A stretch of DNA of 64,000 nucleotides from Devosia sp. YIM 151766 (GCF_030285925.1 NZ_CP127251.1:3147001-3211000); one strand, 5' to 3'. Positions 17,380 through 25,903 are shown, counted from the first letter of the stretch. The notes: generated by a model from the letters alone, not told the origin. Program-made: numbers and translations.

Positions 17380-18249
17380 CTAATGCGCCGCCGAGATTAC
17401 GCCCGCTTCCCAGCCCAGGATCGCCCGCTTGCGCGGTACCCCCCAGTGATAGCCGGTCAGCGCTCCGGAGGTGCCGACCACCCGATGGCAGGGCACGACG
17501 AAGCTGATCGGGTTCTTGCCCACGGCGGCGCCGACGGCGCGCGAAGCGCTGGGTCGCCCGATCTGCTGGGCGACCTTGGCATAGGTCGTGGCCTTGCCCA
17601 CCGGAATTTTGAGCAGCGTTTCCCAGACCTTCACCTCGAAATCGGTGCCGATCAGCACCACCCGCACCGGCCGTTCCGCCGACCAGAGACCGGGCTCGAA
17701 AATCTGCCGCACCATCGGGGCGACCTTGGAATCGTCGCGGGCGAAGCGGGCCTGCGGCCAGCGATTGGCCAGGTCCTCGAAGGCGGCCTCGATACTGGTG
17801 TCGGCATCGGCGAAGCCCAGCCCGGAAATGCCGTATTCGGTGGCCGTCACCACTGCCATGCCGAAGGGCGAGGGCGCCGCGCCCCAGACCATGTCGAGGC
17901 CGGCGCCGCCGCTGCGGAAAATGCCCGGCGGCATGGCTTCATAGGCGACGAACAGGTCGTGCAACCGCGAGGTGGAGGACAGGCCCACCTCATAGGTGGC
18001 GTCGAGCACGCTGGCCTGATCGCGCAACAGGCTCTTGGCGTGGTCCAGCGCCACCGCCTGGGCGAAGCTCTTGGGCGACAGCCCGCACCAGCGGCGGAAC
18101 AGCTCGGTCAATTGCCGCTCGCTCAGGCCCAGCGCCCGGGCGAAGGCCGCCAGATCGGTCTGGTCGGGGCCGTTTTCGCTGAGATAGCGGATGGCGGCGC
18201 GGATAATGTCGTAATCGCTGTCGGGGGCGAGCGCGCTCAGCTGGTTCAT
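17380..18249 (-). CDS. AraC-type regulator fused to O6-methylguanine-DNA methyltransferase (Ada-like)
   Basis: A 289-residue two-part protein. Residues about 15-105 carry an AraC/XylS helix-turn-helix (LSERQLTELFRRWCGLSPKSF). Residues about 200-285 are an alkyltransferase with PCHRV, acceptor Cys254, which repairs O6-alkylguanine. The N-terminal zinc domain of E. coli Ada, which takes methyl groups from phosphotriesters, is missing, so it cannot sense damage in the same way. The ATG at 18249 is chosen over a TTG at 18270 because AGAAAGA precedes it. Confidence 0.9.
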   Translation of the reverse strand: MNQLSALAPDSDYDIIRAAIRYLSENGPDQTDLAAFARALGLSERQLTELFRRWCGLSPKSFAQAVALDHAKSLLRDQASVLDATYEVGLSSTSRLHDLFVAYEAMPPGIFRSGGAGLDMVWGAAPSPFGMAVVTATEYGISGLGFADADTSIEAAFEDLANRWPQARFARDDSKVAPMVRQIFEPGLWSAERPVRVVLIGTDFEVKVWETLLKIPVGKATTYAKVAQQIGRPSASRAVGAAVGKNPISFVVPCHRVVGTSGALTGYHWGVPRKRAILGWEAGVISAAH

Positions 18250-18331
18250 GTCCGGGTCTTTCTGCTGCAATCGCCTCTATCTAGGCACGAGAACGCGCCA
18301 TGGCGACCCGGATTTGACGGCAAACTGATTT

Positions 18332-18814
18332 CTAGACGCCCCGCCGCGCCTGGCGCAGGGCCGTGCGGAAGGCGCGGGCAAAGCCGGTCTTGTCGTCCCG
18401 CGACAGGAACCGGCCCAGTTCCAACTCGCCCTCGTCATGGCGCAGAAAGATGCCGATGGTCCGCTCGAAGCCATCGCGTTGCAGCCGCAGCCGCACTTTT
18501 TTGGGTTCGAAGCGCCGCAATCTTCGCTCCTGGCCGGGCGTCACATCCGTCACTTCCAGCTGGTCCGGCCACAGCGTCACCTGCTGATATTGCCTGCCAC
18601 GCCGCGCCCGGCGGATGCTGAACGCCACCAATCCGCCGCCGGCCAGGCCGAAGGCGGCGAGGCCGGGCAGCAGGAATTGCGGAATGGCGATGAGGAAGGG
18701 CGCGCCTACAATGGCGGCAAGCGTCAATGCCACCCAGCCGCCAGCCGCTCCAAGGGACCGGTCCGGCCGCAGCGTGGCCGCGAACAGGGGGATGGTGGTG
18801 GTGGCTTGCATCAT
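18332..18814 (-). CDS. DUF2244-type membrane protein
   Basis: A 160-residue protein with two adjacent hydrophobic segments at about 27-65 followed by a basic soluble domain (SIRRARRGRQYQQVTLWPDQLEV). The layout matches DUF2244, small inner-membrane proteins of unknown function in alphaproteobacteria. It diverges from nth with only 45 bases between starts, a pairing I have the impression is common in this order. Confidence 0.8.
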   Translation of the reverse strand: MMQATTTIPLFAATLRPDRSLGAAGGWVALTLAAIVGAPFLIAIPQFLLPGLAAFGLAGGGLVAFSIRRARRGRQYQQVTLWPDQLEVTDVTPGQERRLRRFEPKKVRLRLQRDGFERTIGIFLRHDEGELELGRFLSRDDKTGFARAFRTALRQARRGV

Positions 18815-18859
18815 CGTCTCTCTTGCTCGAAATACTGGCAGAGAATTGAGGGCGAGAGA

Positions 18860-19534
18860 ATGGCAGCGGCGAAAAAAATTAAACCCCTGAATCGGGCCGA
18901 TGCCGCGGCGATCTTCACCCGTTTCCATGAGATCGACCCCGAACCCAAAGGCGAACTCGATTATATCAATGCCTTCACCCTGTTGGTGGCCGTGGTGCTG
19001 TCGGCCCAGGCCACCGATATCGGCGTCAACAAGGCGACGAAAAAGCTCTTCGAACTGGCGCCCAGCCCCGCCGCCATGGTGGCGCTGGGCGTGGAGGGCA
19101 TCGAGCGGCACATTCGCACCATCGGGCTATTCCGCGGCAAGGCGAAAAACGTTTTCGCCCTCAGCCAGCTCCTGCTCGAGCGGCATGGCGGCGACGTGCC
19201 CGGGGATCGGCAGGCTTTGGAGGCGCTGCCCGGCGTCGGGCGCAAGACCGCCAATGTCGTGCTCAATATCTGGTTCAAACAGCCCACCATTGCGGTAGAT
19301 ACCCATCTTTTCCGCGTCGGCAACCGCACCGGACTGGCCCCCGGCAAGACCCCGCTCGAGGTCGAGAAAGTCTTGCACAAGCAGGTGCCGGAGCGTTTCA
19401 TGCTCCATGCCCATCATTGGCTGATCCTGCATGGCCGCTATATCTGCAAGGCCCGGAAACCCGAATGCTGGCGCTGCCCGATTGCCCAATGGTGCCGCTT
19501 CGAACCCAAGACGCCACTGCCGCGCGGCGCCTAG
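18860..19534 (+). CDS. nth: Endonuclease III (DNA glycosylase/AP lyase)
   Basis: A 224-residue base-excision repair enzyme that removes oxidised pyrimidines. The helix-hairpin-helix is LPGVGRKTANVVL with catalytic Lys129, and the catalytic Asp is Asp147 in AVDTHLFRV. The iron-sulphur cluster ligands Cys196, Cys203, Cys206 and Cys212 have the standard C-x6-C-x2-C-x5-C spacing. The ATG at 18860 follows GGCGAGAG. Confidence 0.97.
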   Translation: MAAAKKIKPLNRADAAAIFTRFHEIDPEPKGELDYINAFTLLVAVVLSAQATDIGVNKATKKLFELAPSPAAMVALGVEGIERHIRTIGLFRGKAKNVFALSQLLLERHGGDVPGDRQALEALPGVGRKTANVVLNIWFKQPTIAVDTHLFRVGNRTGLAPGKTPLEVEKVLHKQVPERFMLHAHHWLILHGRYICKARKPECWRCPIAQWCRFEPKTPLPRGA

Positions 19535-19561
19535 CAAACGGCGCCACTCCGTCAGCAGACC

Positions 19562-19605
19562 CGTCGAAGACCTCATCCTGAGCTTGTCGAAGGACGAGGT
19601 CGTTA
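19562..19605. repeat. Dispersed inverted repeat, TCCTGAGCTTGTCGAAGGA type
   Basis: GACCTCaTCCT and AGGAcGAGGTC flank GAGCTTGTCGA, forming an 11-base-pair imperfect stem. A relative lies at 62931-62972 and a degenerate one at 35328-35352. This repeat type is widespread between genes in alphaproteobacteria. Here it lies between the converging nth and DUF2214 genes. Confidence 0.65.
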
Positions 19606-19648
19606 GCACCATGACCGCAATCTCATCCACGCAATGTTGCGAGCCGCG

Positions 19649-20101
19649 CTAACTCCCGTAACCCCGCGCCATGGCAGCGGCGAAAATCGGGATCAGCAGC
19701 AGCGCCCCGGCCTGCAGATGCACGAAGCGCCGGTTGGCCTTGATCTCGTCGGCCGGCGGCGCATAGCCGGCATGGCCCTGCCCTGCCTTGACCCAGCGGC
19801 GAATGGCCAATGTCGGCGGGATGGTGAGCAGGCCCATGACGGCGAAGGCCGCCATCTTGCCCCAAAAGGCGTGATTGCCCCAATAATAGGACGCATCGAC
19901 CGAGCCGAAGAAAATGCGCAGCAGTCCCACCACGATGACGAGCCCGGCAACGGCGCCATAGCCGGCATCGAGCCGCGCCAATTGCCCCAGCCGGCCGCCG
20001 GACAGGCCCGGCCGCAACAGCGCGAATTCGGCGGCGAACAGTGCCACCAGCGTGAAGACCATTAGGTGATGGGCCGAAGCCAGGATCAGGTCCCAATCCA
20101 T
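19649..20101 (-). CDS. DUF2214-type membrane protein
   Basis: A 150-residue protein with four hydrophobic segments (about 5-28, 46-68, 80-102, 128-148). The HHLMVFTLVALFAAE and WGNHAFWGKMAAF blocks are like those of DUF2214, a family of small predicted inner-membrane proteins of unknown function. It diverges from a TetR gene across a 51-base gap with a large dyad, so it is the likely target of that regulator. Confidence 0.78.
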   Translation of the reverse strand: MDWDLILASAHHLMVFTLVALFAAEFALLRPGLSGGRLGQLARLDAGYGAVAGLVIVVGLLRIFFGSVDASYYWGNHAFWGKMAAFAVMGLLTIPPTLAIRRWVKAGQGHAGYAPPADEIKANRRFVHLQAGALLLIPIFAAAMARGYGS

Positions 20102-20113
20102 GTTCCATATCCT

Positions 20114-20162
20114 ATGTTGACATCGCTCACATTATTTGACAACATGTGAACAATGTCAACAT
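20114..20162. promoter_or_regulatory. Nested double dyad, likely TetR operator
   Basis: A perfect outer repeat ATGTTGACAT (20114-20123) and ATGTCAACAT (20153-20162) encloses an inner perfect repeat TCACAT (20127-20132) and ATGTGA (20144-20149), with three bases between outer and inner arms on each side. The right outer arm includes the TetR start codon at 20153; the left arm is 13 bases from the DUF2214 start. This is the geometry of an autoregulatory operator for two repressor dimers. Confidence 0.75.
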
Positions 20163-20719
20163 CTCCCTCAAATGCCCCCTATCACCACGGCAACTTGCGC
20201 CAGGCTTTGCTTGAGGCGGCGCTGCTGATTCTGGAACAGCACGGCGAGGCCGGCCTTGGCCTGCGCGATCTGGCGCGGGCGGTGGGCGTGTCCCCGGCGG
20301 CGCCTTACCGGCATTTCGACAACCGGGCGGCGCTGCTGGAAGCCCTGGCCGTCACTGGCTTTCAGCGGTTCACCGCCCGCATGCAGGCGGTGGCGGCCAG
20401 CCAGCCTGGCGATCCCATGGCGGCCATGGGCAAGACCTATGTGGTCTTTGCCCTGCAGAATCCCAATCTTTTCCGCCTGATGTTCTCGCCGCAATTGAGC
20501 AAGGAGGCGCGCCCCGGCCTGCGCATGGCCGCCGACATGGCCTTCGATACCCTGCGTCAGGTCGCCGGCGACGACCCGCGGGGCGGCGGCCGCATAAGGG
20601 CGCTGGCTGCCTGGGCCAAGGTGCATGGCCTGGCGGTGCTGCTGCTCGATGGCCAGATCGCCATTCGCGCCGGCGAGGACAGCGAGGCGCTTCTCGCCGA
20701 AATCATCGGCGGGCTGTAG
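20153..20719 (+). CDS. TetR-family transcriptional regulator
   Basis: A 188-residue protein. The N-terminal helix-turn-helix spans about 15-62 (LLEAALLILEQHG, GLRDLARAVGVSPAAPYRHF), and the C-terminal ligand domain has the WHG-like sequence AWAKVHGLAVLLLDGQI. The start codon lies inside the dyad 20114-20162, which argues for autorepression. The ligand is unknown. The best-supported target is the divergent membrane-protein gene. Confidence 0.9.
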   Translation: MSTSPSNAPYHHGNLRQALLEAALLILEQHGEAGLGLRDLARAVGVSPAAPYRHFDNRAALLEALAVTGFQRFTARMQAVAASQPGDPMAAMGKTYVVFALQNPNLFRLMFSPQLSKEARPGLRMAADMAFDTLRQVAGDDPRGGGRIRALAAWAKVHGLAVLLLDGQIAIRAGEDSEALLAEIIGGL

Positions 20720-20821
20720 CTTCTGCGGGCACTGACCGGAATGGTGGAGATTGCCCGCTTCCGCCTTATGCTTTACACCGGCAGCCGGCCTTTTCGTAAC
20801 GACCGCCGGAACTTCCCCTCC

Positions 20822-21826
20822 ATGACCCAGACCCGCTTCGACGTCCTCACTATTGGTAATGCGATCGTCGACATCATCGCCCCGGTGGAACCCGGTTTTA
20901 TCGAGCGCGAAGGCATGCAGGAAGGCATCATGCACCTGATCGACACCGATCGGGCGGAGGACCTTTACGGCAAGATGCCGCCATCGCGGCAGCAGATTTC
21001 CGGCGGCTCGGCCGCCAATACCGCCGCCGGCGTAGCCTCGCTGGGCGGCCGCGCCGCCTTTATCGGCAAGGTGGCCGACGATCCGCTGGGCGACGTATTC
21101 GAAGCCGATCTGAGCGATCTCGGCGTCCATTACGCCACGTCCCGCCTCAAGAACGGCGCGCTCACGGCGCGGTCGATGATCTTCCTCTCCGAGGATGGCG
21201 AGCGGACCATGAACACCTATCTGGGCGCCTGCCACGAATTGACCGAGCGCGATATCCGCCCCGACGAGATCGGCGCCGCCGCCATCACCTATATGGAAGG
21301 CTTTCTCTGGGACCCCGTGGAAGCCAAGAAGGCCTTTGTGCTGGCCGCCCATTATGCCCATCGCGAGGAGCGCGCCGCCGCCTTCACCCTGTCCGATCCC
21401 TTCTGCGTCGACCGCTACCGCGTCGAATTTCTCGACCTGATCCGCTCCAAGACCGTCGATTACGTTCTGGCCAATGTGCATGAGCTGAAATCGCTCTACC
21501 AGACCGACGATCTGGGCGAGGCGGTACGCGAAATCGCCAAGGATGCCGAAGTGGCGGCCATCACCATGGGCGCCGATGGCGCCATGGCGGTGTTCAATGG
21601 CGAAGTGGTTTCGGTGCCGGCTTTCCCGGTGGACAAGGTGGTGGATGCCACCGGCGCCGGCGATCTTTTCGCCTCCGGCTTCCTGCTCGGCCTGGCCCGT
21701 GGCCAGAATATCGATGCGGCCTTGAAAACCGGCTGCCTCGCCGCCGCCGAGGTCATCACCCATATCGGCGCCAGGCCATTGCTCGATCTCGAAGACCTCA
21801 GCCGCCAGCATGGTTTGGCGGGCTGA
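20822..21826 (+). CDS. PfkB-family adenosine kinase
   Basis: A 334-residue ribokinase-fold kinase. The N-terminal substrate region (TIGNAIVDIIAP), the di-glycine hinge GGSAANTAAGVASLGG and the C-terminal DATGAGDLFASGF with catalytic Asp281 are clear. Close alphaproteobacterial relatives are annotated as adenosine kinases, which phosphorylate adenosine to AMP; another nucleoside or sugar is possible. The ATG at 20822 fits family starts. It converges on pyrF. Confidence 0.88.
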   Translation: MTQTRFDVLTIGNAIVDIIAPVEPGFIEREGMQEGIMHLIDTDRAEDLYGKMPPSRQQISGGSAANTAAGVASLGGRAAFIGKVADDPLGDVFEADLSDLGVHYATSRLKNGALTARSMIFLSEDGERTMNTYLGACHELTERDIRPDEIGAAAITYMEGFLWDPVEAKKAFVLAAHYAHREERAAAFTLSDPFCVDRYRVEFLDLIRSKTVDYVLANVHELKSLYQTDDLGEAVREIAKDAEVAAITMGADGAMAVFNGEVVSVPAFPVDKVVDATGAGDLFASGFLLGLARGQNIDAALKTGCLAAAEVITHIGARPLLDLEDLSRQHGLAG

Positions 21827-21928
21827 GCGCGGTTCGACGATATTCGGATTCGCCGGAAATCGGGACTATCGACCTCGGCCTTCGACGCTAACCGATGGGG
21901 TGGGCAGTCTCTCAAATGGGTGGGATTA

Positions 21929-22630
21929 TCAGGCGAAGCTCACCCTTTTCCCCTCCATCTCGGCCAATATCGCCCGCGCTGCCGCCGCCGGATCGGGGGC
22001 CTCGATGATCGGCCGCGCCACCACCAGATGGCTGGCGCCGGCGGCCAGCGCCTCGGCCGGGCCCATCACCCGTTTCTGGTCGCCCCTGGCGCTGCCGGCC
22101 GGCCGGATGCCCGGGGTGACGATGGCCATTTTCGGCCCCACAATGGTGCGCACCATTTCCGCTTCCTGCGGCGACGCGACAATGCCGCCTATGCCGGCCT
22201 CCCGCGCCTGCTGGGCGCGCAGGGCCACCAGCCCGGCGGCGTCGCGCTCATAGCCGGCTTCCTTGACATCGGCGTCGTCCATCGAGGTGAGGACGGTAAC
22301 GCCCAGGACGCAGAGCCCGGAGCCGGCGGCGGCCTTCTGCGCTGCCCGCATGGTCTTGGGATAGGCATGGATGGTCAGCATGGTCGCGCCGGTCTCAGCG
22401 ATAGCGGCCACGCCTTTTTCGATCGTATTGTCGATATCGAGCAATTTGAGGTCGAAAAACACCTGCTTGCCCGCCGCCAGCAGCGCCTTGCCCAGAGCGA
22501 AGCCATCGGCGCCATAAAAGCATTGATAGCCGATCTTGTAGCAATCCACCGTATCGCCGAGCAGCGCAACGATCTCCTCGGCCCGGCCGCGCGTCGCAAC
22601 GTCGAGACCCACGATCAATCGGCCAGCCAT
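21929..22630 (-). CDS. pyrF: Orotidine 5'-phosphate decarboxylase
   Basis: A 233-residue barrel enzyme for the last step of UMP synthesis. The catalytic tetrad region [10 protein letters not shown] has Asp60, Lys62 and Asp65. The phosphate loop is TPGIRP near 174, and the VVARPII end is typical. The 102-base gap to the converging kinase gene shows no clear terminator. Confidence 0.97.
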   Translation of the reverse strand: MAGRLIVGLDVATRGRAEEIVALLGDTVDCYKIGYQCFYGADGFALGKALLAAGKQVFFDLKLLDIDNTIEKGVAAIAETGATMLTIHAYPKTMRAAQKAAAGSGLCVLGVTVLTSMDDADVKEAGYERDAAGLVALRAQQAREAGIGGIVASPQEAEMVRTIVGPKMAIVTPGIRPAGSARGDQKRVMGPAEALAAGASHLVVARPIIEAPDPAAAARAILAEMEGKRVSFA

Positions 22631-22697
22631 GCTTGTTCTCCCGCGATGTCGATGATTGTTTCGCCCTAGACCAATTCACCTGTTCCGGCAAGCGGCA

Positions 22698-23303
22698 TCA
22701 CCCGAACCAGTCCGGGCCGATCTCTTCCATCGGCACCCATTCGCTCAGCAATTTTTCCGCTGCCAGATCGAACAGAAAGCCATTGCCCCCGCCTTTATCG
22801 GCCCACCGGCTCTGGTCCTCGTCCCGGCTTATGACCCGGCCCGCGACATGGCATTTGAGCAGCGTGCCCACCGCGCCATGGCCGCAGAAAATCACCTGGG
22901 CGTCGGACGGCACGCTATTGAGCGCAGTGGTCACGCTGCTCACGATCCGCTTCTGCGCGTCGATCGCCTTTTCCCAGCCATTGATGCTCTCATGCGGCTG
23001 GGCGAAGAAACGGTCCGCATGCGCCTCGAACAGCGCCGATGGCAGGAAGCCGGTGGCGCTGCGATCATTCTCGCCCATGCCGTGATCGGTCAGGATCGGC
23101 GTGCCCGTCGCCCTGGCGATGATTTCAGCCAGTTCCAGCGCCTTGGCCTCGCGGCTGGAAAAGACCACGGCCCCACCCGGCACGATATTGCGGGCAATCA
23201 GGGCCTCGGCCCGCGCCCGCCCGACCTCGGAAAGGCCCCACAGCGGCACCGGCACATTGGCGTCGATCCTGACCTGGGGATGGGTGAGATAGAGCGCGCG
23301 CAA
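22698..23303 (-). CDS. Histidine-phosphatase-like protein with altered RHG motif
   Basis: A 201-residue protein of the phosphoglycerate-mutase fold. The usual N-terminal L-x-R-H-G is replaced by YLTHPQ: His8 stays but the preceding Arg is Thr7 and the Gly is Pro9. The later CGHGAVGTLL keeps the second catalytic His. The loss of the phosphate-binding Arg suggests altered or weak phosphatase activity. It lies 2 bases from the FMN reductase gene (TAG/start spacing), so the two are likely co-transcribed. Confidence 0.82.
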   Translation of the reverse strand: MRALYLTHPQVRIDANVPVPLWGLSEVGRARAEALIARNIVPGGAVVFSSREAKALELAEIIARATGTPILTDHGMGENDRSATGFLPSALFEAHADRFFAQPHESINGWEKAIDAQKRIVSSVTTALNSVPSDAQVIFCGHGAVGTLLKCHVAGRVISRDEDQSRWADKGGGNGFLFDLAAEKLLSEWVPMEEIGPDWFG

Positions 23304-23305
23304 AC

Positions 23306-23851
23306 CTAGCCCCGGCTGAAATGGGTGAGTTCATGCACCATCTGCTCGACCTTGCGGATGATCGCCGGCTCGACCGGACTACCCTGCTCGTCGAAAGCGA
23401 ATTCGGCCGGCCCGATGCCCAGCAGCGTCGGCACGATCAGCGCGCCCGCCTTGGTGAGCGAATCGCGCAGATGGCTGAGCGACCAGATCGTGCCGTATTT
23501 GCCCGAGCTGACGCCGCCAATGCCGAATATGGCCTGGCGGAACGGGCTCGGTCGCTGGCGCGACAGCCAGGTCACCGTATTGACCAGCAGCGGCGGCACC
23601 CCGCCATTATATTCGGGACTGGCGATGAAGACGATATCGTGGCTGCGCCACAATTCGGCCAGTTCCGCCGCCGCCTCGGGCACCTGGTCCGGCTCCAGGT
23701 CCTCATTGAAGATCGGCATGGGAAAATCGCCGAGATCGAGTTCGGTCACCGCAACCCCCGCCGCTTCCAGCTTGTGGCCCATATGCAATTGCAGGAGGCG
23801 GTTGAACGATCCCTGCCGGATCGATCCCGAAAGCGTCAGCGCCGTCTTCAT
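23306..23851 (-). CDS. NADPH-dependent FMN reductase family flavoprotein
   Basis: A 181-residue flavodoxin-fold protein. The FMN phosphate loop GSIRQGSFNR is at 9-18, and SPEYNGGVPPLLVNTVTWLS near 77-96 is the family signature. Members reduce FMN, quinones, azo dyes or chromate; the physiological substrate cannot be told. It is upstream of the histidine-phosphatase-like gene in an apparent operon. Confidence 0.9.
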   Translation of the reverse strand: MKTALTLSGSIRQGSFNRLLQLHMGHKLEAAGVAVTELDLGDFPMPIFNEDLEPDQVPEAAAELAELWRSHDIVFIASPEYNGGVPPLLVNTVTWLSRQRPSPFRQAIFGIGGVSSGKYGTIWSLSHLRDSLTKAGALIVPTLLGIGPAEFAFDEQGSPVEPAIIRKVEQMVHELTHFSRG

Positions 23852-23980
23852 GTTGACTCCGTTGCGGGGCGGCTGTCGAAATGCCGATGGCCCATTCGTC
23901 TAGTCAGCAGCATCGGCCAATCCGCGCGCGGTGCCAATCGTCCTTGCGTCCACGAACAGGCAATTTTGGAGTTTCCCCCG

Positions 23981-24391
23981 ATGTCTAATCCGATGATCTT
24001 CGTCAATATCCCCGTCCGCGACCTGGCGGCCTCCATGGCCTATTACCAGGCGCTGGGTTTCGACCATAATCCCGATTTCACCGACGAGACCGCCGCCTGC
24101 ATCGTCATCAGCGACACCATTTTCGTCATGGTGCTGACCCATGCCAAATTCAAGGAATTCTCGGTCAATCCCATCCCCGATCCCCACAGCCAGACCCAGG
24201 CGCTCTACGCCCTGTCGCGCGACAGCCGCGCAGCGGTCGACGCCATTGCCGCGGCCGGCCTCGCCGCCGGTGGCCGCGAAATCCGCGAAGCCCAGGATAT
24301 GGGCTTCATGTATTCCCGCTCCATCGCCGATGTGGATGGCCATGTCTGGGAATATATGTGGATGGATATGAACGCCATGCCGGCATCGTGA
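23981..24391 (+). CDS. VOC-superfamily protein, lactoylglutathione-lyase-like
   Basis: A 136-residue vicinal-oxygen-chelate protein: FVNIPVRDLAASMAYYQALGF at the start and DVDGHVWEYMWMD at the end, the latter with a conserved Glu metal ligand. This subtype is often annotated as a glyoxalase or extradiol dioxygenase relative; function is unproven. The start ATG at 23981 follows a weak GGAGTTT ribosome site. Repeat copy B begins 5 bases after the stop. Confidence 0.85.
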   Translation: MSNPMIFVNIPVRDLAASMAYYQALGFDHNPDFTDETAACIVISDTIFVMVLTHAKFKEFSVNPIPDPHSQTQALYALSRDSRAAVDAIAAAGLAAGGREIREAQDMGFMYSRSIADVDGHVWEYMWMDMNAMPAS

Positions 24392-24396
24392 GGCTC

Positions 24397-24481
24397 GGCT
24401 TGCCCGCCATGCGAGCATAGCTCTCATGGCTTTGAGGCGGAAAATCGCCCCACCGGGGCGATTTCTCTTCCGCCTCAAGCC
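24397..24481 (-). repeat. Two-hairpin repeat element (copy B)
   Basis: Read on the minus strand from 24481: outer arm GGCTTG; hairpin 1 AAATCGCCCC-GGT-GGGGCGATTT; spacer; hairpin 2 GCCAT-GA-GAGC-TAT-GCTC-GC-ATGGC; outer arm CAAGCC. It is about 85 bases, nearly the size of copy C. It begins inside the last codons of dnaJ, so the dnaJ stop lies within it. Hairpin 1 can also act as the dnaJ terminator. Confidence 0.7.
24441..24464 (-). terminator. Probable dnaJ terminator (hairpin 1 of repeat copy B)
   Basis: AAATCGCCCC - ACC - GGGGCGATTT, a perfect 10-base-pair stem starting 11 bases after the dnaJ stop, followed on the minus strand by TTTT. A longer outer stem (GGCGGAA/TTCCGCC) could extend it. 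Confidence 0.7.
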
Positions 24482-25605
24482 TCGAACATTTTCTTGAGCC
24501 TGTCGAAAAAGCCGCCCGATTCGGGGCTGTTTTCTTCGGTTTCCAGCCGCGCGAATTCCTCCAGCAATTCCCGCTGCCGCTTGGACAGGCTTTGCGGCGT
24601 CTCGATATCGAGCTGCACATAGAGGTCGCCGACATCCTTCGAACGCAGCACCGGCATGCCCTTGCCCTTGAGGCGCACCCGTTGTCCCGGCTGGGTGCCG
24701 ACCGGCACCTTGACCTTGGCCCGTCCATTGTCGAGCGTCGGCACTTCGAATTCCCCGCCCAAAGCCGCCGTGGTCATGGAAATGGGCACGCGGGCATAAA
24801 GGTCGGCGCCGTCGCGCTGGAACAATTGATGCGGCCGGATCGAGACGAAAATATAAAGATCGCCCGGCGGGCCGCCACGCAGACCGGCCTCGCCCTCATT
24901 GGCGAGGCGGATGCGGGTGCCGTCCTCGATCCCTTGGGGAATATCCACCGAGAGCTTGCGATTCTGCTGCCGCCGCCCCTGTCCGCCGCAATCGGTGCAG
25001 GGCTGGTCCATCATCTGCCCGCGACCCTGGCAGACCGGGCAGGTGCGTTCGATGGTGAAGAAGCCCTGCGCCGCCCGCACCTTGCCATGGCCATTGCATT
25101 GCCGGCAGGCATGGGTGCCGGTGCCCGGCTTGGCGCCAGTGCCGTCGCAGGTATCGCAGCCGGCCAACGTCGGCACGTCGATTTCGACCGTGCTGCCCTC
25201 GAAGCTTTCCTCAAGCTCGATTTCGAGATTATAGCGCAGGTCGGAGCCGCGCATCCGCGCCGCGCCGCCACCGCCGCTCCGGCGGCCGCCGCCCATGAAG
25301 TCGCCGAAAATATCCTCGAAGATGTCGGACATCGAGGAGGTGAATTCCGGCCCGAACCCGCCCGGCCCGCGTCCGCCATTCTGGAAGGCGGCATGGCCGA
25401 AGCGGTCATAGGCGGCGCGTTTCTGGCCGTCCTTGAGCGTGTCATAGGCCTCGCTGATTTCCTTGAACTTGGCTTCCGCTTCCGCATCGCCCGGATTGCG
25501 GTCGGGATGAAACTGCATGGCGAGCTTGCGATAGGCGCTCTTGAGGGCCTTGTCATCGGCGCCCTTCTGGCAGCCGAGCACCTCGTAAAAGTCGCGTTTG
25601 GCCAA
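24475..25605 (-). CDS. dnaJ: Chaperone DnaJ (Hsp40)
   Basis: A 376-residue type I Hsp40 that delivers clients to DnaK and triggers its ATPase. The J domain spans 4-68 with HPD at 33-35; a Gly/Phe-rich linker follows to about 110; then four CxxCxGxG zinc repeats ([32 protein letters not shown]) and the C-terminal substrate domains. The ATG at 25605 is the family start. It lies 318 bases downstream of dnaK on the same strand. Confidence 0.98.
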   Translation of the reverse strand: MAKRDFYEVLGCQKGADDKALKSAYRKLAMQFHPDRNPGDAEAEAKFKEISEAYDTLKDGQKRAAYDRFGHAAFQNGGRGPGGFGPEFTSSMSDIFEDIFGDFMGGGRRSGGGGAARMRGSDLRYNLEIELEESFEGSTVEIDVPTLAGCDTCDGTGAKPGTGTHACRQCNGHGKVRAAQGFFTIERTCPVCQGRGQMMDQPCTDCGGQGRRQQNRKLSVDIPQGIEDGTRIRLANEGEAGLRGGPPGDLYIFVSIRPHQLFQRDGADLYARVPISMTTAALGGEFEVPTLDNGRAKVKVPVGTQPGQRVRLKGKGMPVLRSKDVGDLYVQLDIETPQSLSKRQRELLEEFARLETEENSPESGGFFDRLKKMFEA

Positions 25606-25748
25606 GGTAAACTCTCTCCTGGATCGCGCCGGTCAACAAGCGTCGCGCTGGAATAAAACGAACAAAGCCGGCACCGCCGGCATCTTTGTCCCGCATATGG
25701 GCAGGCGCGGGCGTCTTAGCAAGGGTGAATGTCCCGTTCAACCGCTTC

Positions 25749-25764
25749 GGATTCACGTGAAACT
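25749..25764. promoter_or_regulatory. Candidate parS site 2 (dnaK-dnaJ gap)
   Basis: GGATTCACGTGAAACT keeps the TTCACGTGAA core and matches the parS consensus TGTTTCACGTGAAACA at 13 of 16 positions. It is intergenic, next to repeat copy C. Confidence 0.65.
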
Positions 25765-25771
25765 TCTCGCC

Positions 25772-25854
25772 GGCGGCTCTGCCGCAAAATGCTTCCGGTG
25801 GAAGCATTTTAGGCAAGAAGGCCATGAGAGCTACGCTCGAATGGCAGAGCCGCC
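25772..25854 (+). repeat. Two-hairpin repeat element (copy C)
   Basis: An outer perfect 12-base stem, GGCGGCTCTGCC (25772-25783) and GGCAGAGCCGCC (25843-25854), encloses hairpin 1, AAAATGCTTCC-GGT-GGAAGCATTTT (25786-25810), and hairpin 2, GCCAT-GA-GAGC-TAC-GCTC-GA-ATGGC (25821-25845). Copy B has the same order, the same GGT loop and the same hairpin-2 core but different stem bases. The copy lies antisense to dnaK-dnaJ transcription. Confidence 0.75.
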
Positions 25855-25872
25855 CCGCCGCATCCTCCCAAC

Positions 25873-25903
25873 AAAAAAGGCCCGGCGTCACCACCGGGCC
25901 TTT
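25873..25903 (-). terminator. Rho-independent terminator of dnaK
   Basis: On the minus strand, AAAGGCCCGG, an 8-base loop and CCGGGCCTTT form a 10-base-pair stem followed by a run of six T. It begins 21 bases after the dnaK stop. Confidence 0.88.

Noticed and set aside
17366..17383. TTAGC-GGTTTT-GCTAA as a terminator of the Ada-like gene
   Set aside because: It overlaps the gene end, has only five pairs and no T run on the right side.
24485..24510. TTGAGCCTGTCGAAAAAG at the end of dnaJ resembling the TCCTGAGC repeat
   Set aside because: These bases encode the conserved DnaJ C-terminus ([10 protein letters not shown]), so the likeness is by chance.
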